This document shows positions 1-11,089 of a stretch of 64,000 bases of DNA, in pieces. Source of the DNA: Shewanella sp. OMA3-2. GTDB taxonomy: Bacteria; Pseudomonadota; Gammaproteobacteria; Enterobacterales; Shewanellaceae. The position numbers were made by a program, and so were the translations under genes. The stretch spans positions 3,670,001 through 3,734,000 of the forward strand of contig NZ_CP090974.1 in assembly GCF_021513195.1 (NCBI RefSeq), written 5' to 3'. The notes beneath the pieces were generated by a model. The model was not told the DNA's origin and did no database searches. It saw only the letters and a list, made by a program, of their open reading frames with translations. The first letter of the stretch is position 1, and each line of letters opens with the position of its first letter.

Positions 1-515
<515 letters not shown>

Positions 516-542
516 GTTAGCTTGTAAATCGATAAATATTAG

Positions 543-574
543 AAAGGTGAAGAAGCAATTCTTCACCTTTTTTG
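543..574 (+). terminator. Rho-independent terminator after pepA
   Basis: A perfect 10-bp stem (543-552 pairs with 561-570) is followed by a T-run. It lies 28 bases after the pepA stop and separates pepA from holC. Confidence 0.85.
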
Positions 575-664
575 TTATCAACACCATAGCGTTTACCCAT
601 TAACCTAGATAACATTTTAGTGTAAACTCACCACTATCTTAACCTCTGCAAACAGCATCGACTT

Positions 665-1114
665 ATGACTCAAGCATTGTTTTATTTAATGCCAGAAAAT
701 AGCCAGCAAACAACTGCTTTAGATGCGCTTCATTTAGCTGCTTGCAGGTTAGCTGAGCAACAATATAGGCAACAAAAACAGGTCTATATTCATTGCCAAG
801 ACAGACAACAAGCGTACGCGATTGATGAATTATTGTGGCAATTTGAGCCAAGCAGTTTTGTGCCCCATAATTTGAAAGGTGAAGGCCCAGTGACGGGTTC
901 ACCGGTTGAAATTGGTTTTGATACCCTAGGGCCCAATAAAAGTCGTCAAGTTCTGATTAATCTTGCAGACCAAGCCCCCCAATTTGCGGTAAACTTACCG
1001 TATATTATCGATTTTGTGGCTAATGATGACACACTAAAAAGCATAGCAAGAAAACGCTATCGTGATTATCAAACGCTTGGGTGCCAAGTGACTACCCAAA
1101 CATTAGCTGAATAA
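665..1114 (+). CDS. holC: DNA polymerase III chi subunit HolC
   Basis: This 149-residue protein matches the chi subunit of the DNA polymerase III clamp loader. Chi pairs with psi (HolD) and links the loader to single-strand binding protein on the lagging strand. Family features visible are the N-terminal FYLMPEN strand, the AACRLAEQQYRQQKQVYIHC segment, the DELLWQFEPSSFVPHNL motif and the C-terminal RKRYRDYQ helix. The length is close to E. coli HolC (147). It lies between pepA and valS, and the gap to valS is 32 bp, so the two are probably co-transcribed. Confidence 0.93.
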   Translation: MTQALFYLMPENSQQTTALDALHLAACRLAEQQYRQQKQVYIHCQDRQQAYAIDELLWQFEPSSFVPHNLKGEGPVTGSPVEIGFDTLGPNKSRQVLINLADQAPQFAVNLPYIIDFVANDDTLKSIARKRYRDYQTLGCQVTTQTLAE

Positions 1115-1146
1115 ACACTAAATTTAGATTGAGATAAAACGCCCCC

Positions 1147-4059
1147 ATGGAAAAAACATACGATCCTAAGTCTATCGAACAAGCGCTTTACCAAAATTGG
1201 GAAGAGCAAGGTTACTTCAAGCCACACGGTGATGAATCACAAGGCAATTACTGCATCATGATCCCACCACCTAATGTGACAGGTAGCCTGCACATGGGTC
1301 ATGCATTCCAAGACACCATTATGGATACCTTGACCCGCTACCAACGTATGAAAGGTAAAAATACCCTCTGGCAAGTGGGCACTGACCACGCCGGTATTGC
1401 TACCCAAATGCTGGTTGAGCGTAAACTTGAAGCAGAAGAAGGTAAAACCCGTCACGACCTAGGCCGTGATGCTTTTATCGACAAAGTATGGGACTGGAAA
1501 GAACAGTCGGGCGGCACGATCACCAAACAACTTCGCCGCATGGGCGCATCGGTTGATTGGGATCGCGAACGTTTCACCATGGATGAGGGTTTATCTAAAG
1601 CCGTTCAAGAAGTGTTTGTGCGCCTGTACGACGATGAACTGATTTACCGCGGTAAACGCCTAGTAAACTGGGATCCAAAGCTTCACACTGCTATTTCTGA
1701 TTTGGAAGTAGAAAACAAAGAAAAACAAGGCCATATGTGGCACTTCCGCTATCCATTGGCAGAAGGCGCATTAACAGCCGACGGTAAAGATTACCTCGAA
1801 GTCGCCACTACACGCCCTGAAACCATGTTAGGTGACAGCGCTGTAGCCGTGCATCCAGATGACGAACGTTATCAGTCATTGATCGGTAAGTTTATTCACC
1901 TGCCTATCGTTAATCGTTTAATTCCGATTGTGGCCGACGACTATGTTGACATGGCATTTGGTACAGGTTGTGTGAAAATCACCCCAGCCCATGACTTTAA
2001 TGACTATGAAGTCGGTAAGCGTCACGCCCTGCCTATGTACAACATTTTCACCTTAGATGCTGCAGTTCGTGCCTTTGTTGAAGTGATTAATACCGATGGC
2101 ACCCCAAACAAAGACGTCGAAATCGCCCTACCAGAGCGTTATGTTGGCCTAGACAGATTTAAAGCCCGTGATGCTATCGTCGCAGAGTTTGACACTTTAG
2201 GTTTGCTTGGCAAAATCGATCCACATGCCTTAAAAGTACCCTATGGCGATCGCTCAGGCGTGGTCATTGAACCATTACTGACAGACCAATGGTATGTGGC
2301 TGTTCAATCAATGGCAAAAACCGCGATTGAAGCAGTAGAAACTGGCGAGATTAAGTTTGTGCCACAGCAATACGAGAACATGTATTTCTCGTGGATGCGT
2401 GACATCAACGACTGGTGTATTTCACGCCAGCTTTGGTGGGGACACCGTATTCCAGCTTGGTATGACGAAAACGGTAAAGTATACGTTGGCCGTAACGAAG
2501 CCGAAGTGCGTGCTAAACATAAGCTTGCCGACTCAGCCGTACTGCGTCAAGACGACGACGTATTAGACACCTGGTTTAGCTCTGCATTATGGACATTCTC
2601 AACCTTAGGTTGGCCTGACAACTTAGAAGACTTAAAAACCTTCCACCCAACGGATGTGTTGGTTACTGGTTTTGACATCATCTTCTTCTGGGTTGCCCGC
2701 ATGATCATGATGACCATGCATTTCATCAAAGATGAAAACGGCAAGCCACAAGTGCCTTTTAAAACCGTTTACGTTACCGGTCTAATCCGTGATGAAGCGG
2801 GTAATAAAATGTCGAAATCAAAAGGCAACGTCCTTGACCCATTAGACATGATTGACGGTATCGAGCTTGAAACCTTAGTTGAAAAGCGTACTGGCAACAT
2901 GATGCAGCCACAGCTTGCAGCAAAAATTGAAAAGAGTACTCGCAAAGAATTTGCCGATGGCATTGAAGCGCACGGTACTGACGCATTGCGCTTTACCTTA
3001 GCGGCAATGGCCTCAACTGGCCGTGACATCAATTGGGACATGAAGCGTCTTGATGGTTACCGCAGTTTCTGTAACAAATTATGGAACGCATCACGCTATG
3101 TGTTAATGAACACTGAAGTGCAAAGCGATCCTGAAAGCAACGAAGCTGGCGAGCCGTTAGATTGCGGTCAATTATTAGTGGATGGCAAACCTGGTGTGAT
3201 GGAGTTGTCATTAGCCGATCGTTGGATCATTGGTTTGTTTAACCAAACGGTGAAAACCGTTGAAGATCATATGGCTGCCTATCGTTTCGACTTAGCTGCG
3301 AATACTTTATACGAATTCACCTGGAATCAATTCTGTGACTGGTATTTAGAATTAACTAAGCCTGTTATGCAAAATGGCACTGAAGCGCAAATGCGCGGAA
3401 CGCGCCACACTTTGGTTAATGTGCTTGAAAAAATGCAGCGCTTAATGCATCCATTTATGCCGTACATCACCGAAACGATTTGGCAGCGTGTTAAACCACT
3501 TGCTGGCGTAACCGGTGACACAATCATGTTAGCGCCGTTCCCTACGTATCAAGCAGATCAAGTTGATGCTACAGCAATGGCCGACCTTGAATGGGTTAAG
3601 CAAGTGATTGTTGCTGTGCGTAATATTCGTGCAGAATTGAATATTGCCCCTTCAAAGCCGCTTAATGCATTACTGCGTGGCGTCAGCTATGAAGACCGTA
3701 TTCGTCTTGAAGCTAACCAAACTTTCTTTACCAGTTTGGCTAAACTAGAAACCATGACAATCCTAGTTGAAGGTGAAGCTGCACCTATGTCTACCACGCA
3801 ATTTATCGGTAACATGGAGCTATTAATCCCAATGGCAGGCTTAATTGATGTCGCGGCAGAAATGGCCCGTATTGATAAGCAGCTTGAAAAGCTTGGTCAG
3901 GAAATTAGCCGTATTGAAGGCAAATTATCTAATGAAGGTTTCGTGGCTAAAGCCCCTGTAGCGGTTATCGATAAAGAACGTGAAAAGCTAACAGGCTTGA
4001 GTCGTGACATCGACAAGTTGAATGAGCAAAAAATTGAGCTAGCTAAAATAGAAGCTTAA
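1147..4059 (+). CDS. valS: Valyl-tRNA synthetase ValS
   Basis: This class I aminoacyl-tRNA synthetase charges tRNA-Val in the cytoplasm. The HIGH-type motif appears as HMGH at residues 49-52 after PPNVTGSL, and KMSKS is at about 554-558. The editing (CP1) domain contains [17 protein letters not shown]. The C-terminal tRNA-binding coiled coil is seen as [22 protein letters not shown]. At 970 residues it is slightly longer than the E. coli enzyme (951). The frame is intact, and a strong terminator follows. Confidence 0.97.
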   Translation: MEKTYDPKSIEQALYQNWEEQGYFKPHGDESQGNYCIMIPPPNVTGSLHMGHAFQDTIMDTLTRYQRMKGKNTLWQVGTDHAGIATQMLVERKLEAEEGKTRHDLGRDAFIDKVWDWKEQSGGTITKQLRRMGASVDWDRERFTMDEGLSKAVQEVFVRLYDDELIYRGKRLVNWDPKLHTAISDLEVENKEKQGHMWHFRYPLAEGALTADGKDYLEVATTRPETMLGDSAVAVHPDDERYQSLIGKFIHLPIVNRLIPIVADDYVDMAFGTGCVKITPAHDFNDYEVGKRHALPMYNIFTLDAAVRAFVEVINTDGTPNKDVEIALPERYVGLDRFKARDAIVAEFDTLGLLGKIDPHALKVPYGDRSGVVIEPLLTDQWYVAVQSMAKTAIEAVETGEIKFVPQQYENMYFSWMRDINDWCISRQLWWGHRIPAWYDENGKVYVGRNEAEVRAKHKLADSAVLRQDDDVLDTWFSSALWTFSTLGWPDNLEDLKTFHPTDVLVTGFDIIFFWVARMIMMTMHFIKDENGKPQVPFKTVYVTGLIRDEAGNKMSKSKGNVLDPLDMIDGIELETLVEKRTGNMMQPQLAAKIEKSTRKEFADGIEAHGTDALRFTLAAMASTGRDINWDMKRLDGYRSFCNKLWNASRYVLMNTEVQSDPESNEAGEPLDCGQLLVDGKPGVMELSLADRWIIGLFNQTVKTVEDHMAAYRFDLAANTLYEFTWNQFCDWYLELTKPVMQNGTEAQMRGTRHTLVNVLEKMQRLMHPFMPYITETIWQRVKPLAGVTGDTIMLAPFPTYQADQVDATAMADLEWVKQVIVAVRNIRAELNIAPSKPLNALLRGVSYEDRIRLEANQTFFTSLAKLETMTILVEGEAAPMSTTQFIGNMELLIPMAGLIDVAAEMARIDKQLEKLGQEISRIEGKLSNEGFVAKAPVAVIDKEREKLTGLSRDIDKLNEQKIELAKIEA

Positions 4060-4080
4060 TCAAATAATTACATTGCTACC

Positions 4081-4110
4081 AAAAACCAGCGATACGTCGC
4101 TGGTTTTTTA
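4081..4110 (+). terminator. Rho-independent terminator after valS
   Basis: A 12-bp perfect stem (4081-4092 with 4097-4108) with a TACG loop ends in a T-run, 21 bases after the valS stop. Confidence 0.92.
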
Positions 4111-4115
4111 TTTAA

Positions 4116-4200
4116 TTAGCTAGCCTATTGCAAGTTCATTCAACGCAGTTAGCGAGACAAAGGGCTGTTTGAAAACCTTTTATTATCCCGAGTTCAGGTT
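4116..4200. mobile_element. Diverged 3' remnant of the window's MITE-like intergenic repeat
   Basis: The stretch resembles the right half of the elements at 29391-29595 and 55193-55395. It shares GACAAAGGGCTGTTTG, TTTATTATCCCGAG and a right terminus that ends CAGGTT instead of GAGGTT. No left terminus is present, and the middle has diverged, so this is probably a decayed or truncated copy just downstream of the valS terminator. Confidence 0.6.
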
Positions 4201-4294
4201 ATTTAGTACTAAACTAAAACTTTAATATCGCATTTTGCGTTTTTGCTGTATAAGCTTGCGCCAATATCATCATTCTATTTAATGGGTCACCACC

Positions 4295-4633
4295 ATGTCT
4301 GATAAGTACTTTTTCAAAGGGCGTAGAACCCCAAAGCCAGCCTATGGCGAAAGTGGCTATAACACCAAACGCGCGACTAAACCAGGCACAGAGATTTCAC
4401 CTTTGCTTTTATCAGTACAAACTGAAGCACGTAAAGTTGAAGTGGCAGCCCTAGTTGCCGAGCATCAGTTGTTTGCTAACATCACTGTTGATGCAGACAA
4501 AGCTGAAAATATCATTGAGTTAACCGGCTTACTGAACAAGCCTAAAGCGGTTAGTTTTGAGGCAAAACCTAATCGTAATGATGTCTGTTCATGTGGCAGT
4601 GGTAAAAAATATAAGAAGTGTTGTGGCGCTTAA
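4295..4633 (+). CDS. Small SEC-C motif protein, PBPRA1643-like family
   Basis: This 112-residue protein ends in the SEC-C zinc-binding motif [14 protein letters not shown], as found at the C-terminus of SecA and in YecA/YchJ-type proteins. The N-terminus [14 protein letters not shown] is basic. Short proteins of this shape in Vibrio, Photobacterium and Shewanella are grouped as SWIM/SEC-C proteins of the PBPRA1643 type; that assignment is from memory. There is no signal peptide or membrane segment, so it is probably cytoplasmic. It is a single gene with its own terminator. The function is unknown. Confidence 0.8.
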   Translation: MSDKYFFKGRRTPKPAYGESGYNTKRATKPGTEISPLLLSVQTEARKVEVAALVAEHQLFANITVDADKAENIIELTGLLNKPKAVSFEAKPNRNDVCSCGSGKKYKKCCGA

Positions 4634-4670
4634 TCGATAACACGATAACATGCTTATTAGCGACAAACTG

Positions 4671-4698
4671 AAGCGGATCATATGATCCGCTTTTTTAT
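4671..4698 (+). terminator. Rho-independent terminator after the SEC-C gene
   Basis: A perfect 22-base palindrome (4671-4692) is followed by a T-run, 38 bases after the stop codon. Confidence 0.88.
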
Positions 4699-4783
4699 TG
4701 CCTTTGGAATTTATCCATAACTTAGGTAGAGTGTCTGTCGTTAATAATCTAACTGTGTAAAACATAAAATAAAAGGGTGACTT

Positions 4784-6322
4784 ATGAGCACTAATTCACA
4801 CTCGGGCAACGACCTTAGTGAAGTAAAACAATTGGGAATGTGGGCCTCTATTACTAGCCTTGGCTATATTTTCTGGCTAGTCGGTGGCATGGAGCTTATT
4901 GAACGTATCGCTTACTACGGCGTCAAAGCCAGTGCGGGTTTATATGCCAAATCGCCAGTGTCTGAAGGTGGTTTAGGGATAGATTTACATGATTACGGGA
5001 TTATTATTGCTGTTTGGGCAATGATGCAAACCTTTATCCTGGTATTTACCGGCGGAATATCCGATAGAGTCGGTTATAAAGAAACTATTTTTGTTTCAAC
5101 CATTATCAAAATCATGGGCTATCTTACCATGGCGTTGTTCCCCGACTTTTGGGGTTTTATGTTCGGTGCCATGCTATTAGCTGCCGGTACTGGAGTATTT
5201 AAACCTGGTATTCAAGGCACTTTAGTGCTATCGACCAAGCGTGAAAATACCTCAATGGCCTGGGGCATATTCTATCAAGTGGTGAATATTGGTGGTTTTT
5301 TAGGACCACTGGTTGCCGTGCATATGCGTCAATTGTCATGGGACAACGTCTTTTATGCCTGCGCGGTGATTATCTCGTTCAACTTTTTATTTTTACTGGC
5401 CTATAAAGAACCTGGTAAAGATGAGCGCATCGAACGCGCCCGTAAAGTAAAGTCTGGTGAAATCCAACAAGAAGCACTGTGGAAAGATGCCTTAAGAGAA
5501 CTGAAAAAGCCAATCGTCATTTACTACATGCTAGTGTTTGCCGGCTTTTGGTTTTTATATAACTCATTATTTGATGTATTGCCAATTCACATTGCTGAAT
5601 GGGTGGATACCAGCATTATTGTCACCTCCTTATTTGGCCCAGAAGGCACCAGTAACGGTATTTTACAGTTCTGGTTGGGGTTAAATAATGAAGGCACTAA
5701 AGTGATGCCAGAAGGCATGCTGAACTTAAATGCCGGTATGATCATGACCACCTGCTTTTTAGTCGCCGCCTTTACGGCTAAATATCGTATCACCACAGCT
5801 ATGCTAGTGGGCTGTATTTTAAGCATTGCCGCTATTATGTTGGTCGGTGCATTTAATGCGGCATGGATGATTGTGCTGGCGATTGTGATGTTTTCTTTCG
5901 GCGAAATGATGATAAGCCCAAAGAAAAACGAGTTTATGGGTAACATTGCCCCTGAAGGTAAAAAAGCCATGTACTTAGGTTTTGTCATGTTACCACAAGG
6001 GATTGGTTGGACATTAGAAGGCTATTTTGCGCCTAAGCTTTATCAAATCTACGCGTCCAAAGAAATTATCTCGCGCAATGAACTAGTGACTCGCGGTATG
6101 AGCCAAACTGATGTTGACGCCATTCCACAAGGGGAAGCTTTTATGCGCTTAGTTGATTTTACCGGCATGGAAGCTCAACCGTTAACGCACATGTTATATG
6201 AGGCGAATAATATAGGTATGGCTTGGTATATTATCGGTGCAATTGGGATTATCTCTGCGGTAGGTATTTTCATTTATGGTAAGTGGTTACTGACGATGCA
6301 ACGTCAAGAACAACAGGCTTAA
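4784..6322 (+). CDS. POT/PTR2-like proton-coupled peptide transporter (MFS)
   Basis: This is a 512-residue polytopic membrane protein of the major facilitator superfamily with hallmarks of the POT (PTR2) branch. The first helix carries ELIERIAYYG, the E-x-x-E-R-x-x-Y-Y proton/substrate motif. GTGVFKPGIQGTL matches the second POT signature. At least ten hydrophobic segments are apparent. Family members import di- and tripeptides with protons; the substrate here is not provable and the central loops diverge from DtpA-type sequences. The ATG at 4784 is preceded by a good AAAGGGTGA ribosome-binding site. The gene stands alone and converges with the pseudouridine synthase gene downstream. Confidence 0.78.
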   Translation: MSTNSHSGNDLSEVKQLGMWASITSLGYIFWLVGGMELIERIAYYGVKASAGLYAKSPVSEGGLGIDLHDYGIIIAVWAMMQTFILVFTGGISDRVGYKETIFVSTIIKIMGYLTMALFPDFWGFMFGAMLLAAGTGVFKPGIQGTLVLSTKRENTSMAWGIFYQVVNIGGFLGPLVAVHMRQLSWDNVFYACAVIISFNFLFLLAYKEPGKDERIERARKVKSGEIQQEALWKDALRELKKPIVIYYMLVFAGFWFLYNSLFDVLPIHIAEWVDTSIIVTSLFGPEGTSNGILQFWLGLNNEGTKVMPEGMLNLNAGMIMTTCFLVAAFTAKYRITTAMLVGCILSIAAIMLVGAFNAAWMIVLAIVMFSFGEMMISPKKNEFMGNIAPEGKKAMYLGFVMLPQGIGWTLEGYFAPKLYQIYASKEIISRNELVTRGMSQTDVDAIPQGEAFMRLVDFTGMEAQPLTHMLYEANNIGMAWYIIGAIGIISAVGIFIYGKWLLTMQRQEQQA

Positions 6323-6340
6323 CTAAACTAAAGTTAAGCA

Positions 6341-6410
6341 TTAGAAATTAATGGCTAGAGGTTAATAACTAGATGTTAATGACTAGATGTTAATGACTAG
6401 ATGTTAATGA
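6341..6410. repeat. 14-bp tandem repeat, five units
   Basis: Three identical 14-bp units CTAGATGTTAATGA occupy 6369-6410. Two diverged units precede them (6341-6354 and 6355-6368). The array lies between the transporter stop and the shared terminator and encodes nothing obvious. It is a likely variable-number tandem repeat. Confidence 0.85.
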
Positions 6411-6414
6411 CTAG

Positions 6415-6449
6415 AAATAGAAAGAGGCGCTCAGCGCCTCTTTCTATTT
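6415..6449. terminator. Bidirectional terminator between convergent genes
   Basis: A perfect 16-bp stem (6415-6430 with 6434-6449) with a 3-base loop is A/T-rich on both outer sides. It can serve both the + strand transporter and the - strand pseudouridine synthase. Confidence 0.9.
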
Positions 6450-6476
6450 ATGTCGTAACAACCAATTATGTCAGTA

Positions 6477-7193
6477 TCAAAAAGTGAGCTTAACAGAATC
6501 TATTTCATCCACTGATAACGCTCTAAACTCACCTAATTGTAAGTTATTATCTAGCTCAATCTGACCAATAGACTCGCGATGAAGTGCGACAACAGGATTA
6601 TTAAATCGACCAAACATGCGTTTAATTTGATGATACTTACCTTCATTCAATTCAACTATTGCCTGATGACGAGAAACAATAGTCAATTTTGCCGCTTGTG
6701 TCGTTATGCCCTCATATTCAAACCACATACCTTTAGCAAAAGCTACAGCATAAGTCTCATCAATCGGATTAGCCAAGGTGACAAGATAGCGTTTAGTCAC
6801 TTTATTATCAGGTGACATTAATGCTTGTGACCACCTTGCATCATTGGTAATTAATAGCAGACCGGTTGAATTTAAATCCAGTCGCCCAGCAATATGCAAT
6901 AAGTCTTTATCGACACCTTTTAATAAATCTAACGCGGTTTGATGCTGTTCATCCACAGTGGCACTGACCACACCTTGCGGCTTATGTAACATCCAATAGG
7001 CGCGCTGACGTTGTTGCAACACCAGCCCTTGGCACTCAATCACACTAAACTCGTCAATTTGAGTATCTGGCGACATGACCATATCGCCATTAAGCAAAAG
7101 TTGCTGATTAGCAATTAAGCTTCGCACTGACTTTTTAGGAATTTGGAGCTTTTTAGCGATAAAGGTATCGATTCTGCCGCGTTTTGAGGCCAT
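6477..7193 (-). CDS. RsuA/RluB-family pseudouridine synthase with S4 domain
   Basis: This 238-residue protein has an N-terminal S4 RNA-binding domain (RIDTFIAKKLQIPKKSVRSL) and a pseudouridine synthase domain with the catalytic-aspartate motif GRLDLNSTGLLLIT. The KYHQIKRMFG motif typical of the RsuA family follows. The enzyme would isomerise one uridine in rRNA. A closer RsuA match occurs at 38866-39564, so this is a paralogue and its target base is uncertain. It is divergent from glnD, with 77 bp between them. Confidence 0.85.
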   Translation of the reverse strand: MASKRGRIDTFIAKKLQIPKKSVRSLIANQQLLLNGDMVMSPDTQIDEFSVIECQGLVLQQRQRAYWMLHKPQGVVSATVDEQHQTALDLLKGVDKDLLHIAGRLDLNSTGLLLITNDARWSQALMSPDNKVTKRYLVTLANPIDETYAVAFAKGMWFEYEGITTQAAKLTIVSRHQAIVELNEGKYHQIKRMFGRFNNPVVALHRESIGQIELDNNLQLGEFRALSVDEIDSVKLTF

Positions 7194-7270
7194 GACCTAT
7201 ACTATTTCAAAGTTGAGTTAACCCGCATAATACCTTACTCTGTCAGTGGGGAAAACAAACAAGGAGTAAC

Positions 7271-9919
7271 ATGATTGCGCAACCTGCTTGTACAGAATTA
7301 CACTCTGGAATGAGTATTAGCGAGCTTAAGCACGCTATTTCATCGTTAGATAAATTTTTAGCAGACAATATCTTACATTGTTCAATAAATGAAACGCTGA
7401 CTAACCGGGCGAATTTTTTTGATACCTTGCTAAGCTTACTCTGGTGTGATCATCAATTAGACCCTAGCACTATTTCTTTAAATGCTGTTGGAGGTTATGG
7501 CCGTCAGACCTTACACCCCTTTTCTGATATCGATATTTGTATCATTCACGATAAACCGCTTAATCAACAAGACTCTGCCAAGATAAGTGCTTTTCTTACC
7601 CAACTATGGGATTTAAATCTAGATTTAGGCCACGGTGTACGTACCTTACAAGACACCTACCAAGCTTGCAGAGATGATGTCACTATTGCCACCAGCTTAT
7701 TAGAAATTCGTCATATCGCTGGCAATAAACAACATGAACACCAAGTACTCACCGCCTTATATGGTGACGAATTATGGCGCAGCGATACCTTTTTTGAAGC
7801 TAAACTCGCCGAGCAACAACAACGTCATACCAAAGCACAGGGCACGGCATACAGTATTGAACCCAATTTAAAAACCAGTCCAGGCGGCATGCGTGATTTA
7901 CAAACCTTGACCTGGGTGGCGCGTAAACATTTTGGTGTTGGCGATATGCTGACATTAAGAAGACGCGGATTTTTTACCAATGATGAATATGCCGAATTGT
8001 TAGAGTGTCAAAACTTTTTATTCAGAATACGCTTTGCTTTACATCAAGCAGCAGCGCGCGCTGAAAACCGTTTATTACTGCAATATCAAGCAGAAGTAGC
8101 CAAGCTAATGGGATTTGGTGTAGGCAGCCCGTTAGGCGAAGGTGGCAATATTGCCATTGAAAAAATGATGCGCCAAATTTTCCGTGCCATGAAGCGTATT
8201 CGCGAATTAAATCAATTATTAATGGCTTATTTTGCCCGCGAAATATCGCCTAATACGCAGTCACATGTCATTCCAATTAATGAAAAATTTGAAATTGTCG
8301 ACCAGCACATTCACGTACGTGATGAAGATGTGTTTATTGATCGCACCCAAATCATGGCGTTATTTTTATTAATCGCGACCCATAATGATCAAATTATTGG
8401 CATCAGCCCTGAAACCTTACGGTTACTTCGTCAAGTTCGTCGTCGTTTAATGGGCGACTTACAAGATTTTCAAGCATGCCGCGAAACCTTCAAAAAGATC
8501 TTTAACCACCCTGAAGGTATGGGGCTGGCAATTACGTTAATGCATCAGCATGGCATTCTAGCGTCATATTTACCCCAATGGCGTGAAGTTGTAGGGCAAA
8601 TGCAGTTTGATTTATTTCATGCCTATACAGTAGATGAGCATACCCATAAATTGCTTAAAAACATCTATCTATATGGTGTTGATCGCCAAAATGGCACTAT
8701 CGATAATGATCGCAGACTTGCGGCAGATATTTATCAAAAAATGCCCAATAAGTCGTCACTGCTATTTGCGGCATTATTCCATGACTTAGCCAAGGGGCGT
8801 GGTGGTGATCACAGCATACTAGGGGCTGTAGATGCGAGCTTATTTGCCAAGTTTCATGGTTTAAAACTCTCGCATGAACGCTTAATTTGCTGGTTAGTTA
8901 AACACCATTTATTGATGTCTATTACCTCGCAACGTATGGATATTCACGACCCTGATGTGGTTAACCGTTTTGCTAAAGAAGTCGGCAGCCAAACTCGTTT
9001 AGACGCCTTATATTGCTTAACTATTGCTGATATTCAAGCCACTAATGATGACCTGTGGAATAACTGGAAAGCGGCGCTGTTAAAAGAGCTGTATTTTGCC
9101 ACCCGTAAAGCATTGCATAATGGCTTTGAAAATGTACAACAGTTACGCGCCATTGTTCGTGACCACAAACAGGATGCCACCCAAATACTGCAAGCAGATG
9201 GTGTTGATATAGATACCATAAAAGCCTTATGGAAACGTTTACCGCTGTCTTTTTTCAGTCATGCAGAGTCTGATGATATTGCGCGTTACAGCAAAGCATT
9301 GATCAAACATCAGCGACAACCCGAATACGACAGCCAATTTGAAACCTTAATTTTAATCGACAATGTAACGGTTAAAGGTTGCAGCGATGTGTTTGTTTAC
9401 AGCAAAGACAGGCCGGGATTATTCGTTAAATTATTTAATGCTCTAGCGACATTAAAAATTTCTGTTAAACAAGCGCAAATCTCTAAAACCAAAGACGGTT
9501 ATGTGGTCGAATCCTTTAAAGTATTAGACTTTGATGACTCACCAATTTTGAGTGAGTCACGTCGAGCACAAGTGCTTAAAAAGCTCTATAACGTTCTCGA
9601 CCATGATGCTAAGCTACCTAAAATACGTCAACCACGTACCCATAACAGTTTTGAAAACCAGCTCAGTATTGAGTTTTTATACTCACGTCAATCCACTCGT
9701 ACAGTGCTGAATGTGTCAGCGTTAGACACCAGCGAATTTATGGAACAAATTTCCAGTGCATTTAGAAAACAAGAACTGACTATTCACAGTGCAAATATTA
9801 GCACTGTGGGCGAGCGGGCGGATAACGTGTTTTTATTATCCAACGCCCAGGGCCAACAACTTGATAAAGCTGAGCGTCAGCAACTAACCGAACTGCTCAA
9901 TCAAACGGTCGGGGATTAA
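7271..9919 (+). CDS. glnD: Bifunctional PII uridylyltransferase/uridylyl-removing enzyme GlnD
   Basis: GlnD is the cytoplasmic nitrogen sensor that uridylylates PII proteins when glutamine is low and reverses this when it is high. The nucleotidyltransferase motif GGYGRQTLHPFSDIDI is at about residues 74-89. An HD hydrolase domain carries FHDLAKGRGGDHS near 503-515. Two C-terminal ACT domains, which sense glutamine, begin near VFVYSKDRPGLF and at the RTVLNVSALD segment. At 882 residues it matches E. coli GlnD (890). A strong AAGGAG site precedes the ATG. The map and dapD neighbours seen in E. coli are absent here. Confidence 0.95.
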   Translation: MIAQPACTELHSGMSISELKHAISSLDKFLADNILHCSINETLTNRANFFDTLLSLLWCDHQLDPSTISLNAVGGYGRQTLHPFSDIDICIIHDKPLNQQDSAKISAFLTQLWDLNLDLGHGVRTLQDTYQACRDDVTIATSLLEIRHIAGNKQHEHQVLTALYGDELWRSDTFFEAKLAEQQQRHTKAQGTAYSIEPNLKTSPGGMRDLQTLTWVARKHFGVGDMLTLRRRGFFTNDEYAELLECQNFLFRIRFALHQAAARAENRLLLQYQAEVAKLMGFGVGSPLGEGGNIAIEKMMRQIFRAMKRIRELNQLLMAYFAREISPNTQSHVIPINEKFEIVDQHIHVRDEDVFIDRTQIMALFLLIATHNDQIIGISPETLRLLRQVRRRLMGDLQDFQACRETFKKIFNHPEGMGLAITLMHQHGILASYLPQWREVVGQMQFDLFHAYTVDEHTHKLLKNIYLYGVDRQNGTIDNDRRLAADIYQKMPNKSSLLFAALFHDLAKGRGGDHSILGAVDASLFAKFHGLKLSHERLICWLVKHHLLMSITSQRMDIHDPDVVNRFAKEVGSQTRLDALYCLTIADIQATNDDLWNNWKAALLKELYFATRKALHNGFENVQQLRAIVRDHKQDATQILQADGVDIDTIKALWKRLPLSFFSHAESDDIARYSKALIKHQRQPEYDSQFETLILIDNVTVKGCSDVFVYSKDRPGLFVKLFNALATLKISVKQAQISKTKDGYVVESFKVLDFDDSPILSESRRAQVLKKLYNVLDHDAKLPKIRQPRTHNSFENQLSIEFLYSRQSTRTVLNVSALDTSEFMEQISSAFRKQELTIHSANISTVGERADNVFLLSNAQGQQLDKAERQQLTELLNQTVGD

Positions 9920-10065
9920 TTAACGATTCTGTCCCGCTAAAATTAGCGGTGTTCATCATTGCGGTAATCATAGCGGTTAGCGGTATTTTCATTTTGCATT
10001 AATAACAACCCAGTAAAGTGATGAGATAATCACCCAGCCGACACTTAATAGAGCTAACACAATAT

Positions 10066-10566
10066 ATGACCCAGCCAGCAACCTTTAGCCATGAATTCAC
10101 CCTTGATAAACGCTATTTTGCCGAAACCTACGATGCATCGGTCGATCCAAAAATTAAGCCGAAGGATTTTATTAAATCGGCTATTTTTACCCTTATTGGA
10201 CTGGGAATTCTGTTGTCAACCAATTTGGGCAACAATGAACTTGCCAATAAAAACATCTATTACCTAGGATATTTCTTCATCGGCCTAAGTGTAGTTGAAG
10301 CATTGAGTATCAAGTTCAAACGCACCTGGTGGTTATGGCGTCAAATGATGAGTAAGGCGGCCAACAACAATGCCACTTTAACCTTAAATGAAGAAGGTAT
10401 TCACACACGGTCAGCCTATGTAAACCAAACAATCTTATGGACAGATGTTTATCGTATAGCCGAAACAGATAGCGGATTTTTAATTACGTTAGCCAAGACT
10501 AAAAGCTACCTTAGCAAACAAGGTTTACCAGCAGATACACTGGCCTTTTTACGCAGCAAAATATAA
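10066..10566 (+). CDS. YcxB-like membrane protein
   Basis: This 166-residue protein has two central hydrophobic segments (about residues 38-53 and 65-80). A soluble C-terminal part with the pattern LTLNEEGIHTRSAYVNQTILWTDV, interrupted here by normal variation, resembles the YcxB-like domain found in small inner-membrane proteins. The function is unknown. It lies 146 bp after glnD, and no clear terminator separates them, although a hairpin without a T-run sits at 9934-9949. Confidence 0.65.
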   Translation: MTQPATFSHEFTLDKRYFAETYDASVDPKIKPKDFIKSAIFTLIGLGILLSTNLGNNELANKNIYYLGYFFIGLSVVEALSIKFKRTWWLWRQMMSKAANNNATLTLNEEGIHTRSAYVNQTILWTDVYRIAETDSGFLITLAKTKSYLSKQGLPADTLAFLRSKI

Positions 10567-10666
10567 CCACAAAATATTCATCTCAGGGTATATGAACTCT
10601 AGTCATACCGTGCAACTTGGATTATGATTTGTCTCATAACGATAAAGTGCTATCTAAATAGGACAT

Positions 10667-10993
10667 ATGATGAAGTACCCTGCTATCACCCTAATTTTTT
10701 CTGGCTTAATGCTAGTGGCTAATGCCGCTATTGCCCTACCACAACCTTCGGTTAAAGATATTGTCTCTTTAAAAGCAGCCTGTGCTGAAATAGCCCAAGA
10801 AGATTCATTACCTGAAAGCGAGATTGCGCCATTTCTACTAGATTGTGTTAACGATCAACTTAACGAACGTGGTTATGAGCGAGTAGAAAACCTTGACGGT
10901 ATGCCTCAAAATATTGACAGTGAACAAGGTGAAAACCCTACTGAAAAATCATTAATTGAATTGTTAGTTGAAGAAGACGATTTAAATCAATAA
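10667..10993 (+). CDS. Small exported acidic protein, unknown function
   Basis: The 108-residue product starts with a typical signal peptide (MMKYPAITLIFSGLMLVANA, probable cleavage after AIA or ALP), which points to a periplasmic protein. The mature part is acidic and has two cysteines (in KAACAE and LLDCVND) that could form a disulfide. The tail is rich in Asp and Glu. An AGGA ribosome-binding site lies just upstream. I do not recognise the family. Confidence 0.65.
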   Translation: MMKYPAITLIFSGLMLVANAAIALPQPSVKDIVSLKAACAEIAQEDSLPESEIAPFLLDCVNDQLNERGYERVENLDGMPQNIDSEQGENPTEKSLIELLVEEDDLNQ

Positions 10994-11006
10994 GTGTTAA
11001 AAATAA

Positions 11007-11037
11007 AAACACCTACTCATTCGTAGGTGTTTCTATT
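11007..11037. terminator. Bidirectional terminator between the small exported protein gene and csgG
   Basis: A 10-bp stem (11007-11016 with 11023-11032) is flanked by A-rich and T-rich sequence. It lies between converging genes and is usable on both strands. Confidence 0.82.
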
Positions 11038-11089
11038 AACTCGTTTTTATTATCTGTTCGCTTGTTTAGCTTGCTTTGCCTAACTTAGC

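Noticed and set aside
9934..9949. Terminator after glnD
   Set aside because: The CCGCTAA/TTAGCGG hairpin has no following T-run, so termination is not supported.
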